From Myxococcota bacterium (GTDB lineage: Bacteria; Myxococcota_A; UBA9160; UBA4427), in assembly GCA_028823175.1 (NCBI GenBank), contig JAPKBZ010000027.1, positions 1-51,165 on the forward strand: DNA of 51,165 bases, read 5' to 3'. Within the stretch, counting starts at the first letter, position 1. Each line of letters begins with the position of its first letter. The position numbers were made by a program, and so were the translations under genes. The notes under the pieces were generated by a model. It was not told where the DNA came from. It was given only the letters and a program-made list of their open reading frames with translations, and ran no database searches. Positions 33,427 through 41,355 of this stretch are shown here, piece after piece.

Positions 33427-33703
33427 GGGGGGCAGTTTTCCACGCGGAATGCGTTTGCGCCAACCCGGCGAGTGGATAAAACGTCACTTTCTGACAGGGC
33501 TTACCGATAGCCTGACCCGGACCGGCCGGGGGAACATATGGCGAGATCGCCCCATGTAGGTGCTCGGGTGCGACCCAGGTCGAGGGTAGACTGGGATCGG
33601 CCGGGCCGTATCCGCTGGACAATCGCGGGATTCCGGTGGTATATAGGAGATAGAAGATCCACCCTGACGGCTGTATCGCGAATTCGCATGGGAGCAGGGG
33701 TCG

Positions 33704-34936
33704 ATGACGGTAGCCCCTCCGACGATTTTGGTAGTCGATGATGAGCGCGCCTCTCGGATGGTGGTGAGTGGCAAGCTCCAGGACGCTGGCATGCGCGTGA
33801 TCGAGGCGTCTGGCGGGTATGAAGGTTGGGAAAAGTTCATCAGCTACCAGCCGGATCTGGTAGTGAGCGACCTTCGAATGGACGGCTGTGATGGCCTGCG
33901 ACTCCTCGGTCTGGTGCGTGCCGCATCACAAGCGCCCTTCGTGATGTTGTCGTCCTTCGGCGATGTTGACTGCGCGGTCGCTGCCATGAAGAATGGTGCT
34001 CAAGACTTCATCGAGTTTCCCAAGGGCGTCCAGTCGCTACCCCGCAAGGTGCGCTCGCTGATTCCAGATAGGCCTTCCAGGGATTGGCTAGCCGAGCGGC
34101 TCCAGGAGGCGATTCCAGGCAGCAGCTCTGCGACCTTGGATCTGCGGCGAACGATCGAGACGTTTTGTAGGAAACGGCCCGCTGCCATCGTTGTCGAAGG
34201 GGAGCCTGGGAGCGGTCGTTCCCACGTGATTCGCACGATTCACCAACTGCTCTCTGGGACGGAGCCTCTCGAGAGGGTCGACTGTCGATCAGGCCAGACA
34301 AGGGCTCTTCCGACAAGCGGCGTGATCTATCTTGATGATATCTCGGCACTGCCTCGCCACGATCAACTTTTCGTGGCCTCGCTCATCGAGCGGGCCGCCG
34401 ACACGAGTGGGGGCGGACGAATCGATAACATCCGGATCTGTGCCTCGGTCGTTGGGGATGTGCGGTCATCCGGGCTCGAAACCTCCTTGTTGCGGCATTT
34501 TGAGGGAGGGCGCATTCAGGTTCCAAATTTGGAGGCTCGTCGAGCGGATATTCCTGCTCTCGCCGCTGCTTTATGCGAGCAGATTTCGCTTGCGCTTGGC
34601 GGCGAAGAGAGGATTCGGCTCACAGACGAAGCCATGAAGGCGCTAACGAGTCGAGTATGGGAAAAGAATCTGCACGAGATGAATGCAGTTCTCGAAAAAG
34701 CGGTTCAGCGAGAGTCGGGTGCTCTTCTCTCCGAGGGAAGCATCCTTCTAGCGCTCGAGGAAACTGCTCTTCCGTCGATCTCGCCACGGGAGCAACGCGA
34801 CCGGAATCAAAAAGAAGAGCTTCAATGGCTGATCGAGGAGACCGGCTGCAATGTCTCTGAAATCTCCCGGCGGCTGAACTTGTCGCGGGGAGCAATCTAC
34901 TACAGAGCCAACAAATTTGGCCTCGAGATCGGTTGA
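33704..34936 (+). CDS. NtrC-like response regulator with degenerate receiver and AAA domain
   Basis: A 410-residue protein with receiver (1-120), AAA-like (135-330) and Fis-type HTH (370-407). The receiver keeps Asp12/Asp13 and the phosphoacceptor Asp56, but the conserved Lys before Pro106 is Phe105. The AAA part has Walker A GEPGSGRS (166-173) with Arg172 where Lys is expected, Walker B-like VIYLDDI (207-213), and the segment between them is only about 33 residues, too short to hold the GAFTGA loop that contacts sigma-54. The RIQVPNLEARRADIPAL segment matches the NtrC sensor region. It probably does not activate sigma-54 promoters. The kinase gene follows. Confidence 0.88.
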   Translation: MTVAPPTILVVDDERASRMVVSGKLQDAGMRVIEASGGYEGWEKFISYQPDLVVSDLRMDGCDGLRLLGLVRAASQAPFVMLSSFGDVDCAVAAMKNGAQDFIEFPKGVQSLPRKVRSLIPDRPSRDWLAERLQEAIPGSSSATLDLRRTIETFCRKRPAAIVVEGEPGSGRSHVIRTIHQLLSGTEPLERVDCRSGQTRALPTSGVIYLDDISALPRHDQLFVASLIERAADTSGGGRIDNIRICASVVGDVRSSGLETSLLRHFEGGRIQVPNLEARRADIPALAAALCEQISLALGGEERIRLTDEAMKALTSRVWEKNLHEMNAVLEKAVQRESGALLSEGSILLALEETALPSISPREQRDRNQKEELQWLIEETGCNVSEISRRLNLSRGAIYYRANKFGLEIG

Positions 34937-35066
34937 TTGGGTGTGAAGAGAGGTTTTGTTTTGGTCTAGATCGAGGGGAGCAAAAGCTCGGGCAGGTTCT
35001 CATGCTCCCGGGACCCGAACCGGCTAGAAGGATTTTCTCTGCCTTGAAGGTGAGGCATAGGGGGGA

Positions 35067-37445
35067 TTGGTGAAAATTGTAGCCCTCGCTTCTGCGCCGA
35101 TCCTGCTTGTCCTCGCACTTTGTCTCACGGATATCCTTGCGAACGATCGCACGCGGGAGCTTCCGTGTTGGGTTCTCCCCAATGGGACTGTCTATTCGTC
35201 GTTCTATTGGGGAAGATCTTGTCCCTTTGCTTTCGGTGATCAGCTTCGATCTTTCTCTTGGGAGGAGTTGTCTGGGAAGCGGGACGTGGACGATCTGGCT
35301 GGGATTCAGGCGGCACTGGAAGGCGCGCCCCGTCGGATCTCTGTGACTGTGCGGCGCGGATCAGAGTTCGTTCAGCGCGATGTCGATATTCGCTGGCACG
35401 GGAAGTCGGAGAGGTTGCGGCGCTACTCGACGGCAGCTTTCGGAGCCCTTTCACTCTTCGCGGCACTCGCTTTTCTATTGCTGCGCTCGCGCTCGCGGGC
35501 TCCTGTCGCTCTGCTGGTTCTTCAGTCATGCGTCCTCTCGGTTTTCATGGTCGGAGCGTCGGGGCCTTTTGGTAGCGCCCCTCAAGTGGCCGCTATCACG
35601 GTACTTTGCCTAGTTCCAGCAGCTCTGGTCCACCTCGGCCTCGTCTTTCCGAATTTGCGCCCCGTGGTGGAGAGTTACCCCAAGATTCTCTGCCTGCCCT
35701 ACGCGGTTTCGGTGCCCCTGGCTCTATTTGGTGGATGGTCGGTGTCCGAGGCTCCGTTCTTCTGGCGTTTATTTCCTCCGCTTCTGGGGGGGCTGCTCCT
35801 TGTCAGTTGGAGCTGGTTGCTTTCGTCCTGCTGGTTTTCCGTTCGGGAATCTCCAATTGGGGTTGCTCGTGCTCGTGCTCGAGTGCTTCTTGTGGGATCG
35901 CTGGGCAGTTGCTTTCTCTTTTTCATAGGGGCTTATCAGCTGGATGCTCCTCAGCCCGTCTTATTCGCTCTCGCAGGCGCTCCTCTTCTCCTTCCGCTTT
36001 CCGTGGGTCTTGCGATTAGCCAGTATGATCTCTTCAGTCTGCCCTACAGGACTCGCAGGTCTGTAGCCTCAGGGCTAGTGGCCGCAGCTTACGCTGCGGC
36101 GGCGGTTGGAACTGCATGGATCGTATTCAATCCTTTGGAGACGGATAGTCTGGCCGAAGCGCTGGCGCTCCTGTTTGGGATTTTTGTGTTCCTCGAGAAG
36201 GGCCGCCGAGGGATTTTTTCCTCCCTGGAGGCCGTCCTCATGCGCAGGGCGGCGCAACTCAGCGCTGAAGCTAGCCGTCTCGAGGGAGAGGTTGCTGACA
36301 TCCAGGAGCAGAGGGCGGTTTGTCAGAGTTTTGTAGAAGCGGTATCCACCGCATTGGGCGGCGCGGCGTGTGCTGTTCATCTTCGTACGGACGGTGGGCT
36401 TTTTTGTAGCGCTGCTATTGGAGAAGGGCGGGTCGCCGAGGCCGAAGTTATCCGCGCGGCGTCCGAAATGCTCCGGGCAGATGTCTCTGTTCTACATCTT
36501 GGAAACCTGGGTGAGTCCATTGTTCTTGCAGAGAGTCGTCTGCTCGAAATGGGGGTCGAAATCGTCGTTCCTGTGAGGCACGGACCCCTGGAACTCGGGG
36601 TCGCGCTGGTGGGTTGCTCGGGAGATGGGACCTCGTATGGCTACGAGGAGGGTCAATTCTTGACAGAGGCGTGCAGAACTCTGGGGCACGCGATCCACCG
36701 TTCGGGGCTTGTCGAGGGACTCGTTCAGGCTGAGCGCCGGGCGACGACAGGTCGAGTGGGTTTGGCCATTGCGCACGAAGTGGGCAAGCAACTCGGGTGT
36801 ATCGAGCTGCTCGCGGGAAATATCTCGGATTCCACCGGGGATGGGGGATCGGCGGTCGGTGAAATCAGTCGGGTCGCTCGGGAGGGGCAGCAGGCTCTGG
36901 CGGACTTCATCCGGGAGGCAAAGCGGCCAGAGGGTGGGAAGGCTGACCAGGCTACGGTGGTCGAGGTCGTCGATGATACCCGGAGAATTGCGTGTTCAGG
37001 GGGATGCTCGGTGCCGGTGGTAGTTAGGATTGATCCCTCTCTAGGGCAGGCCCGGGTTCCGAGGATCCTGGTGCACGCACTGGTTGGAATTCTGGATAAC
37101 GCCCTCGCGGCGAGCGATGCGAATGATGCCGTGTCGATTTCCGTCCTCCGAAGCGAACTGGGTGCGACTGTCGCGGTCGAAGATCGAGGAAAGGGGATCG
37201 AGGCGAGCCTGCTTTCGCGGGTCGAAACCCTCGGGTTTTCGACGCGGATGGAGGCGGGCGGCCAGGGAGTCGGTTTGGCCGTGGCTTCCGAGATTCTCAA
37301 GAGTGTTGGTGCGAGCTTGAGCATCCGCTCCGCTCTCGGGGTGGGGACGACGGTGACCGTGGGGGTGCCAGGCGGAATACTCCGACTGCCCGGTTCGAAG
37401 GCCGGGGTCGGGGGAAACCGTGTCCTCGGGCGAGATCGACCCTAG
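35067..37445 (+). CDS. Membrane sensor histidine kinase
   Basis: A 792-residue kinase. TM1 is at 4-24, followed by a periplasmic domain (25-118) with PDZ-like features (GDQLRSFSWEEL, then ISVTVRRGSEF), a block of seven or eight membrane helices (about 122-370), a coiled coil (375-405), a GAF-like domain (about 405-545), the H-box AIAHEVGKQLG with His570, and an HATPase_c domain with N-box HALVGILDNAL (Asn678), G1 EDRGKGIE and G2 GQGVGLAV. TTG 35067 is immediately followed by GTG 35070; GGGGGG upstream fits GTG better. It lies 130 bases after the NtrC-like gene on the same strand, so they form a two-component pair. Confidence 0.9.
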   Translation: MVKIVALASAPILLVLALCLTDILANDRTRELPCWVLPNGTVYSSFYWGRSCPFAFGDQLRSFSWEELSGKRDVDDLAGIQAALEGAPRRISVTVRRGSEFVQRDVDIRWHGKSERLRRYSTAAFGALSLFAALAFLLLRSRSRAPVALLVLQSCVLSVFMVGASGPFGSAPQVAAITVLCLVPAALVHLGLVFPNLRPVVESYPKILCLPYAVSVPLALFGGWSVSEAPFFWRLFPPLLGGLLLVSWSWLLSSCWFSVRESPIGVARARARVLLVGSLGSCFLFFIGAYQLDAPQPVLFALAGAPLLLPLSVGLAISQYDLFSLPYRTRRSVASGLVAAAYAAAAVGTAWIVFNPLETDSLAEALALLFGIFVFLEKGRRGIFSSLEAVLMRRAAQLSAEASRLEGEVADIQEQRAVCQSFVEAVSTALGGAACAVHLRTDGGLFCSAAIGEGRVAEAEVIRAASEMLRADVSVLHLGNLGESIVLAESRLLEMGVEIVVPVRHGPLELGVALVGCSGDGTSYGYEEGQFLTEACRTLGHAIHRSGLVEGLVQAERRATTGRVGLAIAHEVGKQLGCIELLAGNISDSTGDGGSAVGEISRVAREGQQALADFIREAKRPEGGKADQATVVEVVDDTRRIACSGGCSVPVVVRIDPSLGQARVPRILVHALVGILDNALAASDANDAVSISVLRSELGATVAVEDRGKGIEASLLSRVETLGFSTRMEAGGQGVGLAVASEILKSVGASLSIRSALGVGTTVTVGVPGGILRLPGSKAGVGGNRVLGRDRP

Positions 37446-39247
37446 GCTCGGTAGACCTGCTCTCCGTTGACCCATGTCTCGAGGACCTGAATTTCACCGA
37501 GGGCATTGACCTCGACCTGACGGGGGTCGGCGTCGAGCACGAGAAAGTCAGCGTACTTGCCTGGTTCTAGACTCCCGACTTCATGGTCTGAGTGACATTG
37601 CCAGGCGGCGTCGATGGTCGAAGCACGCAGCGCAGCAGCCACCGAGATTCTCTCTTCGGGGGCCAGTAATCCGTCGCCCTTCCAGAGTTTTCGCGTGACG
37701 GCGTTCTCGATGCAGCGCAGGGGGTTCATCTCGGTGACAGGGTCGTCGGAGTGGAGGGTCCAGCGAATGCCCGCCTTTTCGCAGCTCGCGGTTCGGTCGA
37801 GCTTTGCGGCCTTCTCAGGGCCGAAGAGGTCATGGATAAAGGCATGTCCCCAGTAGTAGACGTGGCCGATCAGGAAACTGGGTGAGATTCCGAGCGCAGC
37901 CATGCGGTCGATATGCTCATCGTGGAGGATGCTGCAATGCTCTATGCGAGAGCGTCGGCCCCCCGGATCGAGACCGAGTTCGGCGGCGCGCTCGAAGGCA
38001 GCGAGGGCCCGGTCGATTGCGGCGTCTCCATTGGCATGGACGCAGAGCGCCCAGCCTTCGCGAAGTCTCTGTTCGATGGCCGCTTCGAGCTCCTCGGGTT
38101 CGATATACGCGATTCCTTTTTCCTGGGAGCCTAGGTAGGGCTCGCGTTGGAGGCCGGTGCGGCCCTGGTTCGAGCCGTCGCTGACGATCTTCCAACCCGT
38201 GGTGCGGACCCATTCATCGCCCTGGCCCCACGCGACCTCCAGCTGGTCCCATTGCTTGGCGAGGGTGTTTCCGAGGCAGTACCGGAAGCGAGCCGTCATT
38301 CGGTGGCTGCTCCTGAGCGCCTCGTATAGATCGAGCTCTCGGGCTCCCTGAAAAAGGCCGGTTCCCTGATCGCAGAGTGTCGTGATGCCGACGCGGTTTG
38401 CGCGATGAAAGACCTGTAGGCAGGCCTCTGCGGCGTTCTGGCCGCGCAAGCTGGGGTTGTGGCGAGCGACGAGCGCCATGGCCGGGCCCGCTTTGAGCAC
38501 TCCGTTGGGCTCACCGTTGGCCTCGCGGACGATTTCCGATGCCGGGGGATTCTCGGTCTCTGCGGTGATGCCGGCAATCTCCAGCGCCCTGCTGTTGCAG
38601 TAGGCGAGATGGAGCGATGCGTTGTAGACGAAAATTGGGTGGCGCGTGCTCGCTTGGTCGAGCATTGATCGGGTCAGGGCGGGAGGCCCCTCTTGCAGAG
38701 AGGGGTCGAATTGGCGGCCCATAACCCAGTCGCCTTCGGGGGTCTTCCGAGCAACGCCGGCCAGGTGTTCAATAGCCTCGGCGGTAGTTCCGAAGCGGAA
38801 GGGCCCGATGTTTTCGAAGGGCTCGAGCAAGGCAAGGGGCGCGAGGTGCATATGGGGTTCCACGAACCCCGGCATGACAAATCGGCCGTGGCAGTCGAAT
38901 TCGTCGAGTCCTTCCGAGGCTTCCGGGCGTTCTTCGGCGAGACCGATCCAGGCGATCTTGCCTCGATCGATCCAGACCGAGTCGGCCCGTGGGCAGTTTT
39001 CGTCCATCGTCATAATCTCGGCGCGGGTGACGAAGAGAGACGCCAGCGATCTCTCCGGGCCCGGGCGTAGAGCCCGGGCGTGCGACGCGAGATCGACACC
39101 TGCAAGGCGAAGGGCCTCGCTGAACACGTTGGCGCAGCAGGGGCAGGCGAAGGGGTCGGAAGAGTGGCCCCTGGGGACGAGGCTGGCCGGGGAGGGCGGG
39201 CAGCTGCGGAGCGACGAGTCTGTGTCATCGTGATGCCGGCGATCCAT
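37442..39247 (-). CDS. YtcJ-like amidohydrolase with Cys-rich N-terminal extension
   Basis: A 601-residue amidohydrolase family 3 protein. The metal motif HMH is at 132-134; later landmarks are SDGSNQGRTGL, CVHANGDAAID and HSDDPVTEMNPLRC. It is a paralogue of the lipoprotein at 21911 but lacks a signal peptide and is cytoplasmic. The first 65 residues are an extension with Cys16, Cys35, Cys37 and Cys38 (DPFACPCC), unusual for the family and possibly a metal site. Its stop codon overlaps the kinase stop in the convergent CTAG at 37442-37445. Substrate unknown. Confidence 0.88.
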   Translation of the reverse strand: MDRRHHDDTDSSLRSCPPSPASLVPRGHSSDPFACPCCANVFSEALRLAGVDLASHARALRPGPERSLASLFVTRAEIMTMDENCPRADSVWIDRGKIAWIGLAEERPEASEGLDEFDCHGRFVMPGFVEPHMHLAPLALLEPFENIGPFRFGTTAEAIEHLAGVARKTPEGDWVMGRQFDPSLQEGPPALTRSMLDQASTRHPIFVYNASLHLAYCNSRALEIAGITAETENPPASEIVREANGEPNGVLKAGPAMALVARHNPSLRGQNAAEACLQVFHRANRVGITTLCDQGTGLFQGARELDLYEALRSSHRMTARFRYCLGNTLAKQWDQLEVAWGQGDEWVRTTGWKIVSDGSNQGRTGLQREPYLGSQEKGIAYIEPEELEAAIEQRLREGWALCVHANGDAAIDRALAAFERAAELGLDPGGRRSRIEHCSILHDEHIDRMAALGISPSFLIGHVYYWGHAFIHDLFGPEKAAKLDRTASCEKAGIRWTLHSDDPVTEMNPLRCIENAVTRKLWKGDGLLAPEERISVAAALRASTIDAAWQCHSDHEVGSLEPGKYADFLVLDADPRQVEVNALGEIQVLETWVNGEQVYRA

Positions 39248-39564
39248 ACCAAAGACCTCTGAGTTTGATGGGAAGAGCGGTTTGAGACCGAGGAGCGGCT
39301 CGAAACCCCCGAGAAACTAGCGCCCTAGTCCAGGGGGGCACGGTCTCGGGTGCAATCAGGTGAGATGGCCTGCCTCAACGCCAGGGCCGGGATGCCTCGG
39401 AACCGTGGCAATCTGGTTCGAGGTGGAGGGCCGTGGCCTGAGCGAGCATTCCCATCCCGCTCTTCGGAATTGAGCGACCAGTCGCTAGACTTGGAACTTG
39501 ATTTATTTGGAATGCACTATCCGGCCGAAGGCACTCTTCGGTTCGGAGGTTAGTTGGGGAGATA
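39248..39564. promoter_or_regulatory. Divergent region with a TetR-type dyad before the monooxygenase
   Basis: In this 317-base gap, AGCGAC-CA-GTCGCT (39473-39486) is a compact dyad like those bound by TetR-family repressors. An AT-rich stretch with TTGGAACTTGATTTATTTGG follows at about 39490-39512, possibly the promoter. GGGGAG precedes the ATG of the monooxygenase. No gene was seen. Confidence 0.45.
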
Positions 39565-41034
39565 ATGGCATCTGGGGACAATAAGAGCAGTCCTAGAGTT
39601 GTGGTGATTGGTGCGGGTATGGCCGGGATCTTGAGCGGGATTCGGCTGGCCGAGGCAGGCCTGGATGATTACACGATCTACGAAAAATCCGACGAAGTGG
39701 GTGGAACCTGGCGAGAGAACACCTACCCCGGAATCGGCTGCGATGTCCCGTCGCATATATACAGCTATTCGTTCGAGCTCAATCCGAATTGGAGCCAGCT
39801 CTACTCGCCGGGAAAAGAGATCCTTGGGTACTTCCGGGGTGTTGCCGAAAAGTATGGCGTGCTCGACTCGATTCGTTTCGAAGAGGAGATTGTCCGCTGT
39901 GAGTTCAGGGAGGGGCGATGGCGGATCGAGACGTCGAAGGGGCGAGAGGATGAGGCCGATTTCGTGATCGCGGCGACGGGTGTGCTGCATCATCCGAATA
40001 TTCCCGATCTTCCGGGCCTTGAGAGTTTTGAGGGCGAGTGGGTCCATAGCGCGCGCTGGAGACCCGACCTAGCCATTGAAGGGAAGCGAGTTGGGGTGGT
40101 GGGCACGGGGTCGAGCGCCGTCCAGATAGTCGGCGCTGCGACGAGCAGTGTCGAGAAGATGGTGCTCTTCCAGCGCACGGCGCAGTGGATCGCGCCCCAA
40201 CTGAACCCTCTCTACACCGACCAAGAAAAAGAGGCGTTTCACACGGATCGCGAGAGTTTTGGAGCGATGCGAGAGGGAATGGCTTTCGATTATTTCGAGC
40301 AATTCTCAAAGGGGCTCCTCGATTCCAATTCCGAAGCCATGCAGAATCTTCAAGCTCTCTGTAAAACGAATCTGGAGGAGAGCGTTAGGGACCCTGAGCT
40401 ACGCGAACGCCTGAGGCCGGACTACCAGGCGGCCTGCAAACGCTTGGTGGTGTCGGGATCTTTCTACGAGGCTATCCAGAAACCCAATGCAGAGTTGGTC
40501 ACCGAGGCGATCGAACGCATCGAGCCCGGGGGGATTCGCACTGCGGAGGGTTCTTTCCACGAACTCGATGTACTTGTTCTCGCCACGGGGTTTCGAGTCG
40601 ATCGTTTCGTTCGGCCCATCGAAGTTGTTGGTCGTGGGGGCGTGAACCTCAACGACAGCTGGCGCGAGCGACCCTCGGCCTACCTTTCTATCTCTGTGCC
40701 CGATATGCCCAATTTCTTCATGTTGAACGGCCCCAACGGGCCAGTGGGAAATTTCTCTCTGATCGAGATCGCGGAGAAGCAATTTGATTATATCCTCCAG
40801 CTCATCGAGCTGAAAAAATCGGGTCGCTGCAACGAGCTCAGCGTGACTCACGAAGCACTCGAGGCTTTTGAGGTCGAGCGAACCGAAGCGGCGCAGTCGA
40901 CCATCTGGAATTCGGGTTGCCGCAGTTGGTACCTCGATGACCGGGGAGTCCCGGCGAGTTGGCCGTGGACCTTCGACCGCTTTCGTGAGGAGATGAGTGC
41001 CCCGAAGCTTGAGGCTTACGATCTGCGTGATTGA
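39565..41034 (+). CDS. Flavin-containing Baeyer-Villiger-type monooxygenase
   Basis: A 489-residue class B flavoprotein. GAGMAG (16-21) binds FAD, GTGSSA around residue 180 binds NADPH, and the Baeyer-Villiger fingerprint FxGxxxHxxxW is visible as FEGEWVHSARW (155-165), although the next residue is Arg instead of Pro/Asp. DEVGGTWRENTYPG near 49-62 is also typical. The enzyme would insert oxygen next to a ketone, for example in a cyclic or steroid ketone. GGGGAGATA precedes the ATG. The upstream dyad suggests repressor control. Confidence 0.93.
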   Translation: MASGDNKSSPRVVVIGAGMAGILSGIRLAEAGLDDYTIYEKSDEVGGTWRENTYPGIGCDVPSHIYSYSFELNPNWSQLYSPGKEILGYFRGVAEKYGVLDSIRFEEEIVRCEFREGRWRIETSKGREDEADFVIAATGVLHHPNIPDLPGLESFEGEWVHSARWRPDLAIEGKRVGVVGTGSSAVQIVGAATSSVEKMVLFQRTAQWIAPQLNPLYTDQEKEAFHTDRESFGAMREGMAFDYFEQFSKGLLDSNSEAMQNLQALCKTNLEESVRDPELRERLRPDYQAACKRLVVSGSFYEAIQKPNAELVTEAIERIEPGGIRTAEGSFHELDVLVLATGFRVDRFVRPIEVVGRGGVNLNDSWRERPSAYLSISVPDMPNFFMLNGPNGPVGNFSLIEIAEKQFDYILQLIELKKSGRCNELSVTHEALEAFEVERTEAAQSTIWNSGCRSWYLDDRGVPASWPWTFDRFREEMSAPKLEAYDLRD

Positions 41035-41355
41035 GTGACGGGCCCAGGCGGGCGGCCGAGCAGAAAAGAAGGTTCGGCAGAGCACGCGGGATTGCCCCAG
41101 CTGGCATCCGGGCCGAGGCTGCAAGCTCGATTTAGGGCGGCCTGATCGTCGGAGTGCCGCACTCGGTGCTAGGCTGCGCCCGGGCTCTATGGGTGCGAGA
41201 AAGAGGCATCGGGTGGCCGTTTGGTCCAGGCGCCGGGAAGGTCAAGCACCTTCGGTTGCTGCTCTCGGAGTTCGGGATCTGGCGAGAAACGCCGCTTCGG
41301 CTGGGGGCGAGTGACTCGACCGAATCGGCTGGGCCAGCTCTGGGAGGATGGACTG
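41035..41355. other. 321-base gap with no confident gene
   Basis: An open frame continues upstream of the next gene to 41221 but lacks protein features. The GGGAGG at 41342-41347 is the ribosome-binding site of the gene at 41356. No dyad or promoter stands out. Confidence 0.5.
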
